Positions 44,492 through 52,602 of a DNA stretch of 52,602 nt are shown here, piece after piece (position 1 is the first letter of the stretch; each line of letters starts with the position of its first letter). The notes under the pieces are model-generated. The model made no database searches. It was not told where the DNA came from and worked only from the letters and a program-made list of their open reading frames with translations. Position numbers and translations under genes: made by a program. Origin of the DNA: Nitrospinota bacterium (lineage in GTDB: Bacteria > Nitrospinota > Nitrospinia > Nitrospinales > VA-1); NCBI GenBank assembly GCA_027619975.1, contig JAQCGX010000025.1, positions 1-52,602 on the forward strand, in the 5' to 3' direction.

Positions 44492-45682
44492 TCATCCCTT
44501 CCCCGCCGTCTCCCGAAACGCTTCTTCAAAGCCTGGAATCGAGCCTTCGAGCACCGAATCCGGCAGGCAGTAGGACAGACGGAAATAACCCGGCAGGCCG
44601 AATCCCCTGCCCGGAACCACAAGCACCCGTTTGGATGCCAGAATCCGCACAAATTCGACTTCATCGGCCAACGGTGATTTTGGGAAAAAATAAAACGCGC
44701 CTTGAGGTTTCACTACCGAATAGCCGATGCGGGTCAGTTCTCCGTATAGAAAATCGCGTTTGCGCTGGTATTCCTTAACATCCACCATCGCTCCCTGGGC
44801 GTTTTTCACCGCCCGCTGGATCAAGGCCGGGGCGTTGACAAATCCCAGCACCCGGTTGCAGAAGATCAACCCGGCCATCAGCTCTTTAGCGCTTTCCGCA
44901 CGCGGATGGACGACGACCATGCCGATGCGCTCCCCCGGCACCGCCAGATCCTTGGAATGCGAAGTGATATAAATACTGTTATCGTAAAATTCGCAGATAT
45001 TGGGCGTCTCTACGCCGTCGAAGGCGATTTTCTTGTAGGGATCGTCGGAAATCAGATACACCGCGCGTCCCATCTTTCGCGATTGCCTTTCAAGACAAGC
45101 CGCCAAGGCTGTGAGCGACTGCCGGGAATAGACCACGCCGGTCGGGTTATTAGGGGAGTTGATCATGACCGCCCGGGTACGCTCGGTAAACGCTTTTTCC
45201 AGCGCCTCCAGATTCAGGGTGAAATCCTCGTTCGTAGCAACCGGAACCGCCTTGCCGCCATGATTGTCGGCATAAAACAAGTATTCCACGAAATAAGGCG
45301 AAAAGATGATGACTTCATCACCGGGGTCCAGCAGGGTCTTGAGAGTGATGTTCAATCCTCCCGCCGCCCCACAGACCAGGACCAAATCATCGGGAGAAAG
45401 ATCCACCTTGCACTCCGGTGCCAGCGACCGTGCGAGAGTTTCCCGAACATCGGGAAGCCCGGCATTGGGCATGTAACGGTGCAATCCGGGGGTCGGATCC
45501 TTTGCCGCCGCGACCAAAGCCTGTTTCAATGCCTCAGGGGGTTCAACCACAGGATTGCCGAGCGACAGGTCAAAGACGTTGTCTGCTCCAAATTCCTGCT
45601 TGAGGCGAATGCCTTCTTCGAACATTTTGCGAATCCAGGAAGAATTTTCCATGAATCCAATGATTTTTCGGGAGATCGCCAT
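44492..45682 (-). CDS. Class I/II pyridoxal-phosphate aminotransferase
   Basis: A 396-residue fold-type I enzyme. The PLP lysine is in SHSKDLAVPGERIG, and SPNNPTG and SDDPYKK are the usual substrate/cofactor segments. The N-terminal FDLSLGNPVVEPPEAL and CGAAGGLNITLKTLLDPGDEV fit aspartate/alanine-type aminotransferases. I chose ATG 45682, with AAGGCAG upstream, over a frame that starts at 45724. The specific amino acid cannot be given. Confidence 0.9.
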   Translation of the reverse strand: MAISRKIIGFMENSSWIRKMFEEGIRLKQEFGADNVFDLSLGNPVVEPPEALKQALVAAAKDPTPGLHRYMPNAGLPDVRETLARSLAPECKVDLSPDDLVLVCGAAGGLNITLKTLLDPGDEVIIFSPYFVEYLFYADNHGGKAVPVATNEDFTLNLEALEKAFTERTRAVMINSPNNPTGVVYSRQSLTALAACLERQSRKMGRAVYLISDDPYKKIAFDGVETPNICEFYDNSIYITSHSKDLAVPGERIGMVVVHPRAESAKELMAGLIFCNRVLGFVNAPALIQRAVKNAQGAMVDVKEYQRKRDFLYGELTRIGYSVVKPQGAFYFFPKSPLADEVEFVRILASKRVLVVPGRGFGLPGYFRLSYCLPDSVLEGSIPGFEEAFRETAGKG

Positions 45683-45864
45683 ACGCTGCCTTTTTAATAG
45701 ATAGGAAAAACCATTAAATAGCATAAAGCGGCATTGGGTTCAATGGGGAGAACCTGAAGCGGGAAATTAATTCAAATTTTTAGAAGGGGCGCGGCATTGG
45801 CTTGCAGGAGGGTAAATATTCCCGGGAAGGGCGGAGTGCTTATTTTATGAAGTTATTTGAAAAA

Positions 45865-46155
45865 TTAAGTCTCCACAGAAAAATCATATCGGCTTTTTTC
45901 ATCGTTTTGAATCAACTCGCCGAGTTTTTTAATATCCAGCGACAGATTGTATTTGGCAGGATCGCCTTTAGGATCAGAGGCCTGGAGTTTTTTAAAAGAT
46001 TGGCGCACGCCGGGGGATTGCAAAATTGCTTTTTCAATCTCTAGCCACAAGGTTTCGGCTAATTGTCTTTGCGTTTCTTTTAGTTTCACTTTTATATCCA
46101 GAGCATCGTTAGGTAGAATAAAGATTTTACTGAGCCGATATTGCGGCTGAGTCAA
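45865..46155 (-). CDS. Small conserved-looking hypothetical protein
   Basis: A 96-residue protein with an amphipathic helix-rich middle (VKLKETQRQLAETLWLEIEKAIL) and no cysteines or membrane span. No family is recognised. The start is TTG 46155, with only a weak ribosome site. It is upstream of the aminotransferase on the same strand and divergent from the ABC genes. It may be non-coding. Confidence 0.4.
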   Translation of the reverse strand: MTQPQYRLSKIFILPNDALDIKVKLKETQRQLAETLWLEIEKAILQSPGVRQSFKKLQASDPKGDPAKYNLSLDIKKLGELIQNDEKSRYDFSVET

Positions 46156-46266
46156 TGGAAAGTCACAAACTTGTCACCTTCCGTTGCATGAGCGCCCGGA
46201 TTTGTGAATTTGATTTAATGATATTATGCTTCTTTCTTTATTCTTTCAGCCCGATACCCATACCCG

Positions 46267-46950
46267 ATGACGGACAATCCGGTAATAAAATTTAATAAGG
46301 TCAGCAAATATTATATGGCGGGCGGCACTCGCGTCACCGCGCTCAAGAGCGTCGATATGGAATTGCACTCGGGAGACTTTGTCACCGTCATGGGACCCAG
46401 CGGCGGCGGCAAGACCACCCTGCTCAACTGCATCGGCGGGCTGGACGCGCCAGACGAAGGCGAAATATTCCTCAACAACCGTTTGATCTCGAAAATGAGC
46501 GACCGGGAATTGACGCAGTTACGCCGCCAGGAAATCGGATTCGTGTTTCAGTTTTTCAATCTCATGCCCACTTTGACCCTTTGGGAAAATGTGGAGCTTC
46601 CCCTGCTGTTAAGCCATTCCTCAAAAACTGATGACAAGAGGATTCACACGTTGCTGGAATATGTGGGGCTTCAGAACCGGGCGCAATCCTTCCCGGCGGA
46701 ATTGTCCGGCGGAGAAATGCAGAGAGTCGCCATCGCCAGGGCGCTGGTGCATCAACCGGCTATCATCCTGGCAGACGAACCCACCGGCAACCTCGACTCG
46801 GAAAACGGGACCAAAATTCTGGAGTTGATGAAAAAGGTATCGGTCGAATTTCAAACCACACTTGTAGTGGTCACACACAACCCGCAAATCGCTTCCTACG
46901 GAAATTGTCATTTTGAAATCCGCGATGGGGAATTGACCCAAAAAGAATGA
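46267..46950 (+). CDS. ABC transporter ATP-binding protein, LolD/MacB-like
   Basis: A 227-residue ATPase. Walker A is GPSGGGKTTLL near residue 45, the signature LSGGEMQRVAIARAL is near residue 142, and Walker B is IILADEPTGNLD with the catalytic glutamate. This three-piece pattern is the LolCDE/MacB subgroup, which moves lipids, lipoproteins or peptides across the periplasm. The ATGA overlap with the permease shows coupling. Confidence 0.92.
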   Translation: MTDNPVIKFNKVSKYYMAGGTRVTALKSVDMELHSGDFVTVMGPSGGGKTTLLNCIGGLDAPDEGEIFLNNRLISKMSDRELTQLRRQEIGFVFQFFNLMPTLTLWENVELPLLLSHSSKTDDKRIHTLLEYVGLQNRAQSFPAELSGGEMQRVAIARALVHQPAIILADEPTGNLDSENGTKILELMKKVSVEFQTTLVVVTHNPQIASYGNCHFEIRDGELTQKE

Positions 46951-49526
46951 ACTTTCTTTTTTATTTCAAGGATCTGTTCACCGCCCTCATCCTGCGCCCT
47001 CTCCTGCGCGATCCGTTTCGCACCGGCGTCACTATTCTGGGCGTGGCCATTGGCGTCGCGGTATTCTTAAGCATCCGTCTCACCAATGCGCAAACCATGC
47101 TTTCGTTTCAGGAAAGCGTCGATCTCGTTCTTGGAAAATCCAACGCAGTGATCCATGCCGAGGGCATGAGTTTTGACGAAAATCATTTCAAAAAACTCCT
47201 CACTCTAAGAGAATGGATCAAAGTCTACCCGGTGATAGAAGGTTACGGCGTGGAATCCAGCACGGGCGAAGTTGTAGAGATCCTCGGAACCGATCTATTG
47301 CAGGACAGCGGCATTCGCGATTTTTCCCTCAAGACGGTAGAGCCGGACTTGAAAGGCCTGCTCCCCATCATCCTGGACCCCAAAGGCATCGTCCTGCCGG
47401 AAAAATTCATCCCCGTAACCCGGTTTCAGCCGGGCGACAGTATTCGGTTCCTGGTCAACGGCCAACCTCGAGACTTGAAAGTTACAGCCGTGTTGGAAAA
47501 TAAAGGCATCGCAAAAGCGTTAAACGGCAATTTCGCCATGATGGATATCGCCGCCGCTCAGTTGGCTTTGAACAAATTGGGCAAGCTCGACCGTATCGAC
47601 GTGGAGTTCCTTAAAGACACCGATTTTGACCGCATGCAAGCAAAGATCGCCACAGTACTGCCGGATTTTCTCAACATCGACCGCCCGGACAGAAAAAACA
47701 AACAGGTGGAAAAAATGCTCAGGGCGTTCCAGTACAACCTGACGGCATTGAGCTTCGTCGCCCTGCTCGTCGCGCTTTATCTGATCTACAACATGATCGC
47801 CCTGTCCGTCGTCCGCCGCCGCATGGAAATCGGCACGCTTCGGGCCTTGGGAGCGACACCTACGCTTATAGCCGTCATCTTTTTTCTGGAAGCCGGGATC
47901 ATCGGTACGGCGGGATCGTTTCTGGGAATCGGGCTCGGGTATTATTTCGCCCAGTTTTCACTGGACGCGGTCACGCTCACGATCAACAACCTGTATGCGC
48001 CCAGCTACGTGACAGAAGTGGATTTCCACTGGCAAAAAATGTGGCCTTATGTCGTTTTAGGCATCGGGCTCTCTCTGGTTTCGGCTCTCATTCCGGCTTA
48101 CGATGCGGCCAAAACATCGCCCACCCTGGTGATGCGCCGTGGCAGTTACGATCTCAAACTGTTTCGCGGCAACCGCAAGCTGAATCTGTCTGCGCTCCTG
48201 ACGATACTTCTGTCCGCCGGGTGTACGCAATTGCCGGCCATCAATAATTTCCCCTATTTCGGGTTTCTGTCGGTCTTCCTGCTCATTCTGGGGTTGTCCC
48301 TGCTGTCGCCCTCGGCGCTTCTTCTGGCCCGTCGCCTCCTGCATGGATCGTGCAAAAAGTTATTTGGCGGCGAAGGTCTGCTCGCCAGCATGAACCTCTC
48401 GCAAAATGTCGGACGCAACTCGCTGGCGGTTTCGTCTCTGGCCATTGCCTTCATGATGGTCATCAGCATGTCGATCATGGTTCACAGTTTCAGAACAACG
48501 GTAATCGTCTGGATCGGCCAGACGTTACGGGCGGATCTGTTTGTCCGCATCGCCGGGGGCCGTGACATCGATTACCAGTACACCCTGCCCTCGGATCGCG
48601 TGAAGCAACTGAAACAGATTGCGGGAGTCGCCGCGATCGACCAATTCCGGGCCATCGATATTTCATACAACGACAAGCCCGTGGTTTTAGCGACAGGGGA
48701 TTTCTCGGTGCTTTCGCAATTTGGAAACCTGGTGATCAAAACCGGCCCCCCAGCGCAGGAACTGGACCGCTGGATGGTCGGACACAACCGGGCCATCGTC
48801 TCCGAAGCGTTTTCTCTCAAGCACAAGGTGAAGACAGGAGACCGTTTACACCTGACAACACCGGGCGGCCCGCTGGATGTTGAGATTATCGCTGTGTATT
48901 TCGATTACTCCCGCGAACGCGGCTACATCATCCTCGATCGGACGACGTTTCTGAAATATTACCAGGACCCGGCCATCAACAGCTTTATCATTTATCTTGC
49001 GGATAAAAACCAGCTCACAAACGTTCGTAAAAACGTGTTGAACACCATCGGCAAAGATTATCAACTCGTCATCCGCTCGAATGCGGAACTGAAAAAAGAC
49101 GTTCTTGACGTGTTCGACCGAACCTTCGCCATCACCTACGCCCTGGAAATCATCGCCATTGGCGTTGCGGTATTGGGTCTTTTCAACACCCTGATATCTC
49201 TCATTCTGGAGCGCAAGCGCGAGGTTGGAATTTTGCGCTTTCTGGGCGCGTTTAAAGATCAGGTCAAGCGCGTGGTGTTGATCGAGGCGGGGATATTAGG
49301 TTTGATCGGGTCGGGCATGGGTTTGATCGCAGGGGTGATCGTTTCCTACATCCTGATCTTTGTCATCAACAAGCAGTCCTTCGGCTGGACCATTCAGGTG
49401 CATTTCCCTTATCTGTTTATCCTTCTCACCACCCTCCTCTTTTGGGTAGTTTCCACATCCGCCGGGCTGTATCCTGCCCGTCTCGCCGCCAAACTCAACC
49501 CGAAAGAAGCCGTGCGGGTGGAATAA
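46947..49526 (+). CDS. FtsX-like ABC permease, 859 residues, two FtsX domains
   Basis: A membrane protein with one N-terminal span, a periplasmic MacB-PCD-like domain (about 45-250), three spans (about 270-400), further spans at about 415-520, a second periplasmic domain (about 530-720), and three last spans (about 735-855). Two FtsX/MacB-type modules are thus fused, so one chain could serve as a full permease dimer. The segment RRRMEIGTLRALGATPTLIAV and the matching ERKREVGILRFLGAFKDQV are the coupling helices. It works with the ATPase above; the cargo is unknown. Confidence 0.88.
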   Translation: MNFLFYFKDLFTALILRPLLRDPFRTGVTILGVAIGVAVFLSIRLTNAQTMLSFQESVDLVLGKSNAVIHAEGMSFDENHFKKLLTLREWIKVYPVIEGYGVESSTGEVVEILGTDLLQDSGIRDFSLKTVEPDLKGLLPIILDPKGIVLPEKFIPVTRFQPGDSIRFLVNGQPRDLKVTAVLENKGIAKALNGNFAMMDIAAAQLALNKLGKLDRIDVEFLKDTDFDRMQAKIATVLPDFLNIDRPDRKNKQVEKMLRAFQYNLTALSFVALLVALYLIYNMIALSVVRRRMEIGTLRALGATPTLIAVIFFLEAGIIGTAGSFLGIGLGYYFAQFSLDAVTLTINNLYAPSYVTEVDFHWQKMWPYVVLGIGLSLVSALIPAYDAAKTSPTLVMRRGSYDLKLFRGNRKLNLSALLTILLSAGCTQLPAINNFPYFGFLSVFLLILGLSLLSPSALLLARRLLHGSCKKLFGGEGLLASMNLSQNVGRNSLAVSSLAIAFMMVISMSIMVHSFRTTVIVWIGQTLRADLFVRIAGGRDIDYQYTLPSDRVKQLKQIAGVAAIDQFRAIDISYNDKPVVLATGDFSVLSQFGNLVIKTGPPAQELDRWMVGHNRAIVSEAFSLKHKVKTGDRLHLTTPGGPLDVEIIAVYFDYSRERGYIILDRTTFLKYYQDPAINSFIIYLADKNQLTNVRKNVLNTIGKDYQLVIRSNAELKKDVLDVFDRTFAITYALEIIAIGVAVLGLFNTLISLILERKREVGILRFLGAFKDQVKRVVLIEAGILGLIGSGMGLIAGVIVSYILIFVINKQSFGWTIQVHFPYLFILLTTLLFWVVSTSAGLYPARLAAKLNPKEAVRVE

Positions 49527-49578
49527 AGCCTTCCAAGAAAATAGTCGGAGTAATATACTGATAAAAATTCCAGAGAGA

Positions 49579-50616
49579 TTGAAAATGCCATCTATCGGCA
49601 AAGTTCTAGACATTCTAAGATACTGGGGAAGGGAGGACCTAGTAAGGATACTTGATAATTCAGAGATCAACTTCGAAATTTCAGACTCTTATGGGAAGAT
49701 GGCTAAATTTTCCCGGCTAACCACAGTTGAAATTTTTTCTTCCATCCAAAATTGTGAACGTCTGCGAGCTCTTCTCTCAAATGATCAACAGTTAATTATT
49801 AAAGCTTTCTTGGAAATCTATCCTCCAAGAGAAAATGACATTGAAATTTGTGACCTGAAATTTGTTGTCAACCAAGAAGCACCTACGGCACCAGAACCTG
49901 CTATGAAACAATTAATTAAAGAGATTGAGGCTCAACGAAATTTGATGATAGCTGTATCTACAGGGGGTCCTAGGATACAAGAAGTTAATCATGAGTATGA
50001 TAATAGGCGAAGACAGATTCAATCCAACCTTTCTCAACTGCACATCGATGATCCTAACCCCTATGGAACCCTTTGGGAATGGTATGGTAAATGGAGTAGT
50101 GGTGATTTACCAACCTACCAATCTCGTCGATTATATATTAACGAGCTTTATAACCCACTTCTCGATAGGCTTTCCAAGGGAACTTTGATTGATGAAACCT
50201 CACTTCGAGAACCAACTGGATGGGCTCGCGTTGATCGATGTTTGGACAAAGTCCGAATTCAGTTGGAACGATCTTCAACTGAAGAAGATTTCCAATCTGT
50301 GGGGCTCCTTTGTAGGGAAACTCTTATTTCTCTTGCACAGGCAGTATATGATCCTAAAAATCATAGCACCAGTGATGGAACTGTTCCAAGTAAAACCGAT
50401 GCGAAAAGAATGCTGGAAGCCTTTATTGAGAAGGAACTTTCAGGAGGAAGTCACGAAGCTACGCGGAGGCACGCGAAAGCATCACTTCAACTTGCCAATG
50501 ATGTTCAACATCGACGAGACGCTCAATTCCGTGATGCGGCTTTATGCGCCGAAGCAACTTCGTCCGTAGTTAACGTAATTGCAATAATTTCTGGACGACG
50601 AGATCCCGTCAATTAA
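49579..50616 (+). CDS. Accessory protein of unknown function, compositionally distinct
   Basis: A 345-residue soluble protein. A compact N-terminal domain (about 1-95) is followed by a linker and a helical region from about 160, with a WEWYGKWSSGDLPTYQSRR segment and a C-terminal part with LLCRETLISLAQAVYDP, TDAKRMLEAFIEKELSGGS and ANDVQHRRDAQFRDAALCAEAT. The last part reads as an intact conserved domain, possibly of HEPN-like helical type (RRHAK and QHRR stretches), but I cannot name it with confidence. The gene is visibly more A/T-rich than its neighbours. It is flanked by an ABC permease and a porter gene, with no mobile genes. Horizontal acquisition is likely. A defence-related role is speculation. 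Confidence 0.55.
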   Translation: MKMPSIGKVLDILRYWGREDLVRILDNSEINFEISDSYGKMAKFSRLTTVEIFSSIQNCERLRALLSNDQQLIIKAFLEIYPPRENDIEICDLKFVVNQEAPTAPEPAMKQLIKEIEAQRNLMIAVSTGGPRIQEVNHEYDNRRRQIQSNLSQLHIDDPNPYGTLWEWYGKWSSGDLPTYQSRRLYINELYNPLLDRLSKGTLIDETSLREPTGWARVDRCLDKVRIQLERSSTEEDFQSVGLLCRETLISLAQAVYDPKNHSTSDGTVPSKTDAKRMLEAFIEKELSGGSHEATRRHAKASLQLANDVQHRRDAQFRDAALCAEATSSVVNVIAIISGRRDPVN

Positions 50617-50632
50617 ATTGGGATTTGGACCA

Positions 50633-52048
50633 TTACTGGTAGGAAACGTGCAATTTCTTGAAGGATTGCAAAAGCAACAGGCACAAACAAACCACAATTG
50701 CGTAGCCGCCGATGATTCTAAAAAAATCCTGGGCACTCACCAGACTGTAGGCGGTTAAAAAGAACACCGCCCCGACATTTCCATAAGCCCCGGCCATGCC
50801 CGCCATTTTTCCCGTCAGGTCTTTGCGGATGAGCGGCACGGCGGCAAAGCAGGCTCCGTTTCCCGCCTGCAGAAATACCGAACAGGTAATCGCCAGCAGA
50901 ATCACCCACCCCAGGTGCCAGCTGGCGTTTATTTCCCCCATAGCCCAAAAGCCTGCCAGGGCTCCAAGAACTAAAACCGCCAAGGTCTGCCTTCTTCCAA
51001 GCAGGTCGGACAACCAACCGCCGCTGGGCCGGGTGATCAGGTTCATCACCGCAAAGCTCGAACCCAAAATACCGGCAGTGGCCACTGAAAGACCAAAGGT
51101 GGTTTCCAAAAATTGCGGAAACATGGAAACCACGGCCAACTCCGCTCCAAAAGTCAGCGCGTAAACCAGACTTAGAATAAATATCTGCCGGAATTCGTAG
51201 TGTTCTTCTTTGGGGATGGCTCGTTTAAGGTTCGGCAAATTAACGCGGAGGGACTCTACCAAATTCAAGAAGAAAATTCCGCTGACACCGGCATAAAGCA
51301 GCAGGGTGACGTCCTGTGAAAATAGCGGCGACGACAGCGCGGATAATTTCCACACCAGAGCCAGGAGGGAACCGTAAACAGGAAGCATCAATACGATCTG
51401 TAAAATTAGATCCTTGCGGGACGTCACCTCAATGGAGTGAATCAGGCTGACCTTGAAATCGCGCCCGCGGTCGGGAATTTCTACAGCCCATTTCCAGTAG
51501 ACCCCGGCCCAGATCAGACACAACAAGCCGGAAAATGCCGTAGCCGCCCGCCAACCCATTTCTTCGGGAAACAACAGCGCAACGACAGGCAGGGAAAATG
51601 CCGCGGCGGCGGCTCCAAAATTTCCCCATCCGGCATAAATCCCCTGGGCGATTCCCATTTTTTCCGGCGGAAACCATTCGGCGATCATTTTGATTCCGAC
51701 CACAAAGCCAGCGCCCACGATGCCCATCAGCAGACGGGCAATCAGAAACTCAAAAAACTGGGTGGACGTGGCAAAATAAAAACAAACTGAGGCAGCAAAC
51801 AGCAGCAGACCACAGAACACCTTTCTCGGCCCGTGACGGTCGACCAGGACGCCGATGATGATCCTTGCGGGTATCGTCAGAGCCACATTGCAGATCATCA
51901 GGATTTCGATCTGATCCAACGACAGGCCCACCTGCTTCATGATCGTGGTGTTGAACGGGGCCATGTTGAACCAGGCCACGAAGGTCAAAAAAAAAGCGAC
52001 CCACGTCAAATGCAGGGCGCTTTTCTGCTGATCACTGAATCCAAGCAT
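50633..52048 (-). CDS. narK: Nitrate/nitrite porter, NarK family (MFS)
   Basis: A 471-residue polytopic protein with about 12 spans. The nitrate/nitrite porter signatures are GAGFVVGIKMIAEWFPPEK and GIYAGWGNFGAAAAA in the first half and QAGNGACFAAVPLIRKDLTG followed by GAYGNVGAVFFL in the second. Direction and choice between nitrate and nitrite cannot be read from sequence. No nitrate or nitrite reductase/oxidoreductase genes are in the window. The start has no clear ribosome site. It lies 28 bases after the small lipoprotein gene on the same strand. Confidence 0.88.
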   Translation of the reverse strand: MLGFSDQQKSALHLTWVAFFLTFVAWFNMAPFNTTIMKQVGLSLDQIEILMICNVALTIPARIIIGVLVDRHGPRKVFCGLLLFAASVCFYFATSTQFFEFLIARLLMGIVGAGFVVGIKMIAEWFPPEKMGIAQGIYAGWGNFGAAAAAFSLPVVALLFPEEMGWRAATAFSGLLCLIWAGVYWKWAVEIPDRGRDFKVSLIHSIEVTSRKDLILQIVLMLPVYGSLLALVWKLSALSSPLFSQDVTLLLYAGVSGIFFLNLVESLRVNLPNLKRAIPKEEHYEFRQIFILSLVYALTFGAELAVVSMFPQFLETTFGLSVATAGILGSSFAVMNLITRPSGGWLSDLLGRRQTLAVLVLGALAGFWAMGEINASWHLGWVILLAITCSVFLQAGNGACFAAVPLIRKDLTGKMAGMAGAYGNVGAVFFLTAYSLVSAQDFFRIIGGYAIVVCLCLLLLQSFKKLHVSYQ

Positions 52049-52076
52049 TAAAATGTTTATCAGGAACGGAGCAAGG

Positions 52077-52397
52077 TCATTGCGAGGTGGCTTGACTGCT
52101 CATGAATTGATGGGTTTCGACCACACCGGATCTATCGAAGGTGACAACCAGATCTTTGGAGGTGTCTTGACCTATCAAACGATACTTATTGTGCTCATAA
52201 ACCCAGATCTCTTTTCCATTTTGAACGCCTTTTTTAAAAGGCTGTCCAAACATGGATTCCATTTCCTCCTTGGTGGTGTGGCCATTCTCAATACTGTCGT
52301 AAAGAACTTCATTAAACTCTTTGCCGCTGGTTCCACAACCCGTGACCGCAAGAATCGCCAACAGAATTCCAATAAATAAAAAACGTTTCATGTGCAT
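52077..52397 (-). CDS. Small lipoprotein, BamE/SmpA-like
   Basis: A 106-residue protein. The signal peptide KRFLFIGILLAILAVTGC ends in a lipobox cysteine, so it is a lipid-anchored envelope protein. The mature part, with KEEMESMFGQPFKKGVQNGKEIWVYE, is like the BamE/SmpA fold in which a helix-turn precedes a beta-sheet. GGAGG stands five bases before ATG 52397, which I take as the start; ATG 52391 and ATG 52409 are alternatives. It may be cotranscribed with the porter gene. Confidence 0.72.
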   Translation of the reverse strand: MHMKRFLFIGILLAILAVTGCGTSGKEFNEVLYDSIENGHTTKEEMESMFGQPFKKGVQNGKEIWVYEHNKYRLIGQDTSKDLVVTFDRSGVVETHQFMSSQATSQ

Positions 52398-52454
52398 CAC
52401 TGCCTCCATTTTCTAAAATCTTACCATGCTGTTGGTAAATACAAGAAATGATTT

Positions 52455-52474
52455 CCCTGGAAATGTATCCAGGG
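52455..52474. other. Hairpin upstream of the lipoprotein gene
   Basis: CCCTGG at 52455-52460 pairs with CCAGGG at 52469-52474 across an 8-base loop. It may belong to the lipoprotein leader on the minus strand or to a gene beyond the window. Confidence 0.4.
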
Positions 52475-52512
52475 TCAGGCTCCGACAGAATCGGGCTGAT
52501 GTTTTAACATTA

Positions 52513-52536
52513 GCAGGTTGCTGAAAAACTATTTTT
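52513..52536. repeat. Dispersed repeat end, exact copy of 20257-20280 in opposite orientation
   Basis: The 24 bases beginning GCAGGTTGCTGAAAAACTAT are identical, as complement, to the right end of the element at 20176-20279. The other end, if present, would lie in the next bases or beyond the window; none is seen in the remaining 66 bases. Confidence 0.7.
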
Positions 52537-52602
52537 GGGACCTTAAAATGTTAATTTCAAGTTTACTGTTAATTTAAGAAAACCAGTAGCACAGGCGACC
52601 TA

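Noticed and set aside
44906-45697. Plus-strand open frame of 263 codons
   Set aside because: It mirrors the aminotransferase gene on the other strand, where the PLP lysine and substrate motifs are present.
1-52602. CRISPR array or tRNA/rRNA genes
   Set aside because: No regularly spaced direct repeats and no cloverleaf or rRNA-like segments were found in the gaps between genes.

Overview
The window is a dense bacterial chromosome segment with about 48 protein genes and no rRNA, tRNA or CRISPR array that I could see. Gaps between genes are short; none reaches 300 bases. The content suggests a Gram-negative, respiring, probably autotrophic or nitrogen-cycle bacterium. The clues are a nitrate/nitrite porter of the NarK type, futalosine-route menaquinone synthesis (mqnC), a membrane-anchored type-1 copper protein, a CysD/CysN sulfate-activation pair, lipoproteins and an HtrA-type periplasmic protease. 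A Nitrospinota-like or deltaproteobacteria-like lineage is my best guess, but it is an inference from gene content, not a phylogenetic result.

Layout. 83-8750: a flippase-like membrane protein; a minus-strand run of prfB (with an intact programmed +1 frameshift), an RNase Z-type hydrolase, a methyltransferase, a large membrane protein and a small anchored protein; then a family 2 glycosyltransferase, an NHL-repeat frame with no normal start codon, and a spermidine-synthase-like protein. 8950-16920: plus-strand metabolic genes, namely pckA with a terminator-like hairpin in its leader, the overlapping set pdxA-rsmA-cobA/hemD, a di-iron ferritin-like protein, and parvulin-VOC-mqnC behind a hairpin-rich leader. 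17013-23081: minus strand, with a tyrosine recombinase lacking its catalytic tyrosine, an AI-2E family transporter, a periplasmic FlgT-like protein, a MITE-like inverted repeat, rluB, scpB and a long dCTP deaminase. 23249-31935: plus strand, with a zinc ribbon protein, a TPR-cupredoxin, cysS, a DUF2851 protein, cysD, cysN fused to a decayed APS-kinase domain, and a 2Fe-2S ferredoxin. 32100-41015: a small membrane protein, an SDR oxidoreductase, an HtrA-like lipoprotein, a minus-strand glycan group (sugar-nucleotide epimerase, methyltransferase-glycosyltransferase fusion, B12 radical SAM), phosphohexomutase and a VOC protein. 41029-46155: minus strand, with an amrB/Memo gene broken by one in-frame TAA, pcm, a small unknown, moeB-rhodanese, a palindromic repeat, an aminotransferase and a small unknown. 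46267-52409: a LolD/MacB-like ABC pair, a visibly A/T-richer accessory gene, the NarK-family porter and a small BamE-like lipoprotein.

Points of most interest: the in-frame stop in amrB, the recombinase without its nucleophile, the decayed kinase domain on CysN, the dispersed inverted repeat shared by three places in the window, the amicyanin-like copper site fused to TPRs, and the compositionally distinct accessory protein at 49.6-50.6 kb. I did not find a multi-gene system that I could defend as new; the accessory gene and the di-iron/parvulin/VOC/mqnC grouping are the nearest candidates.
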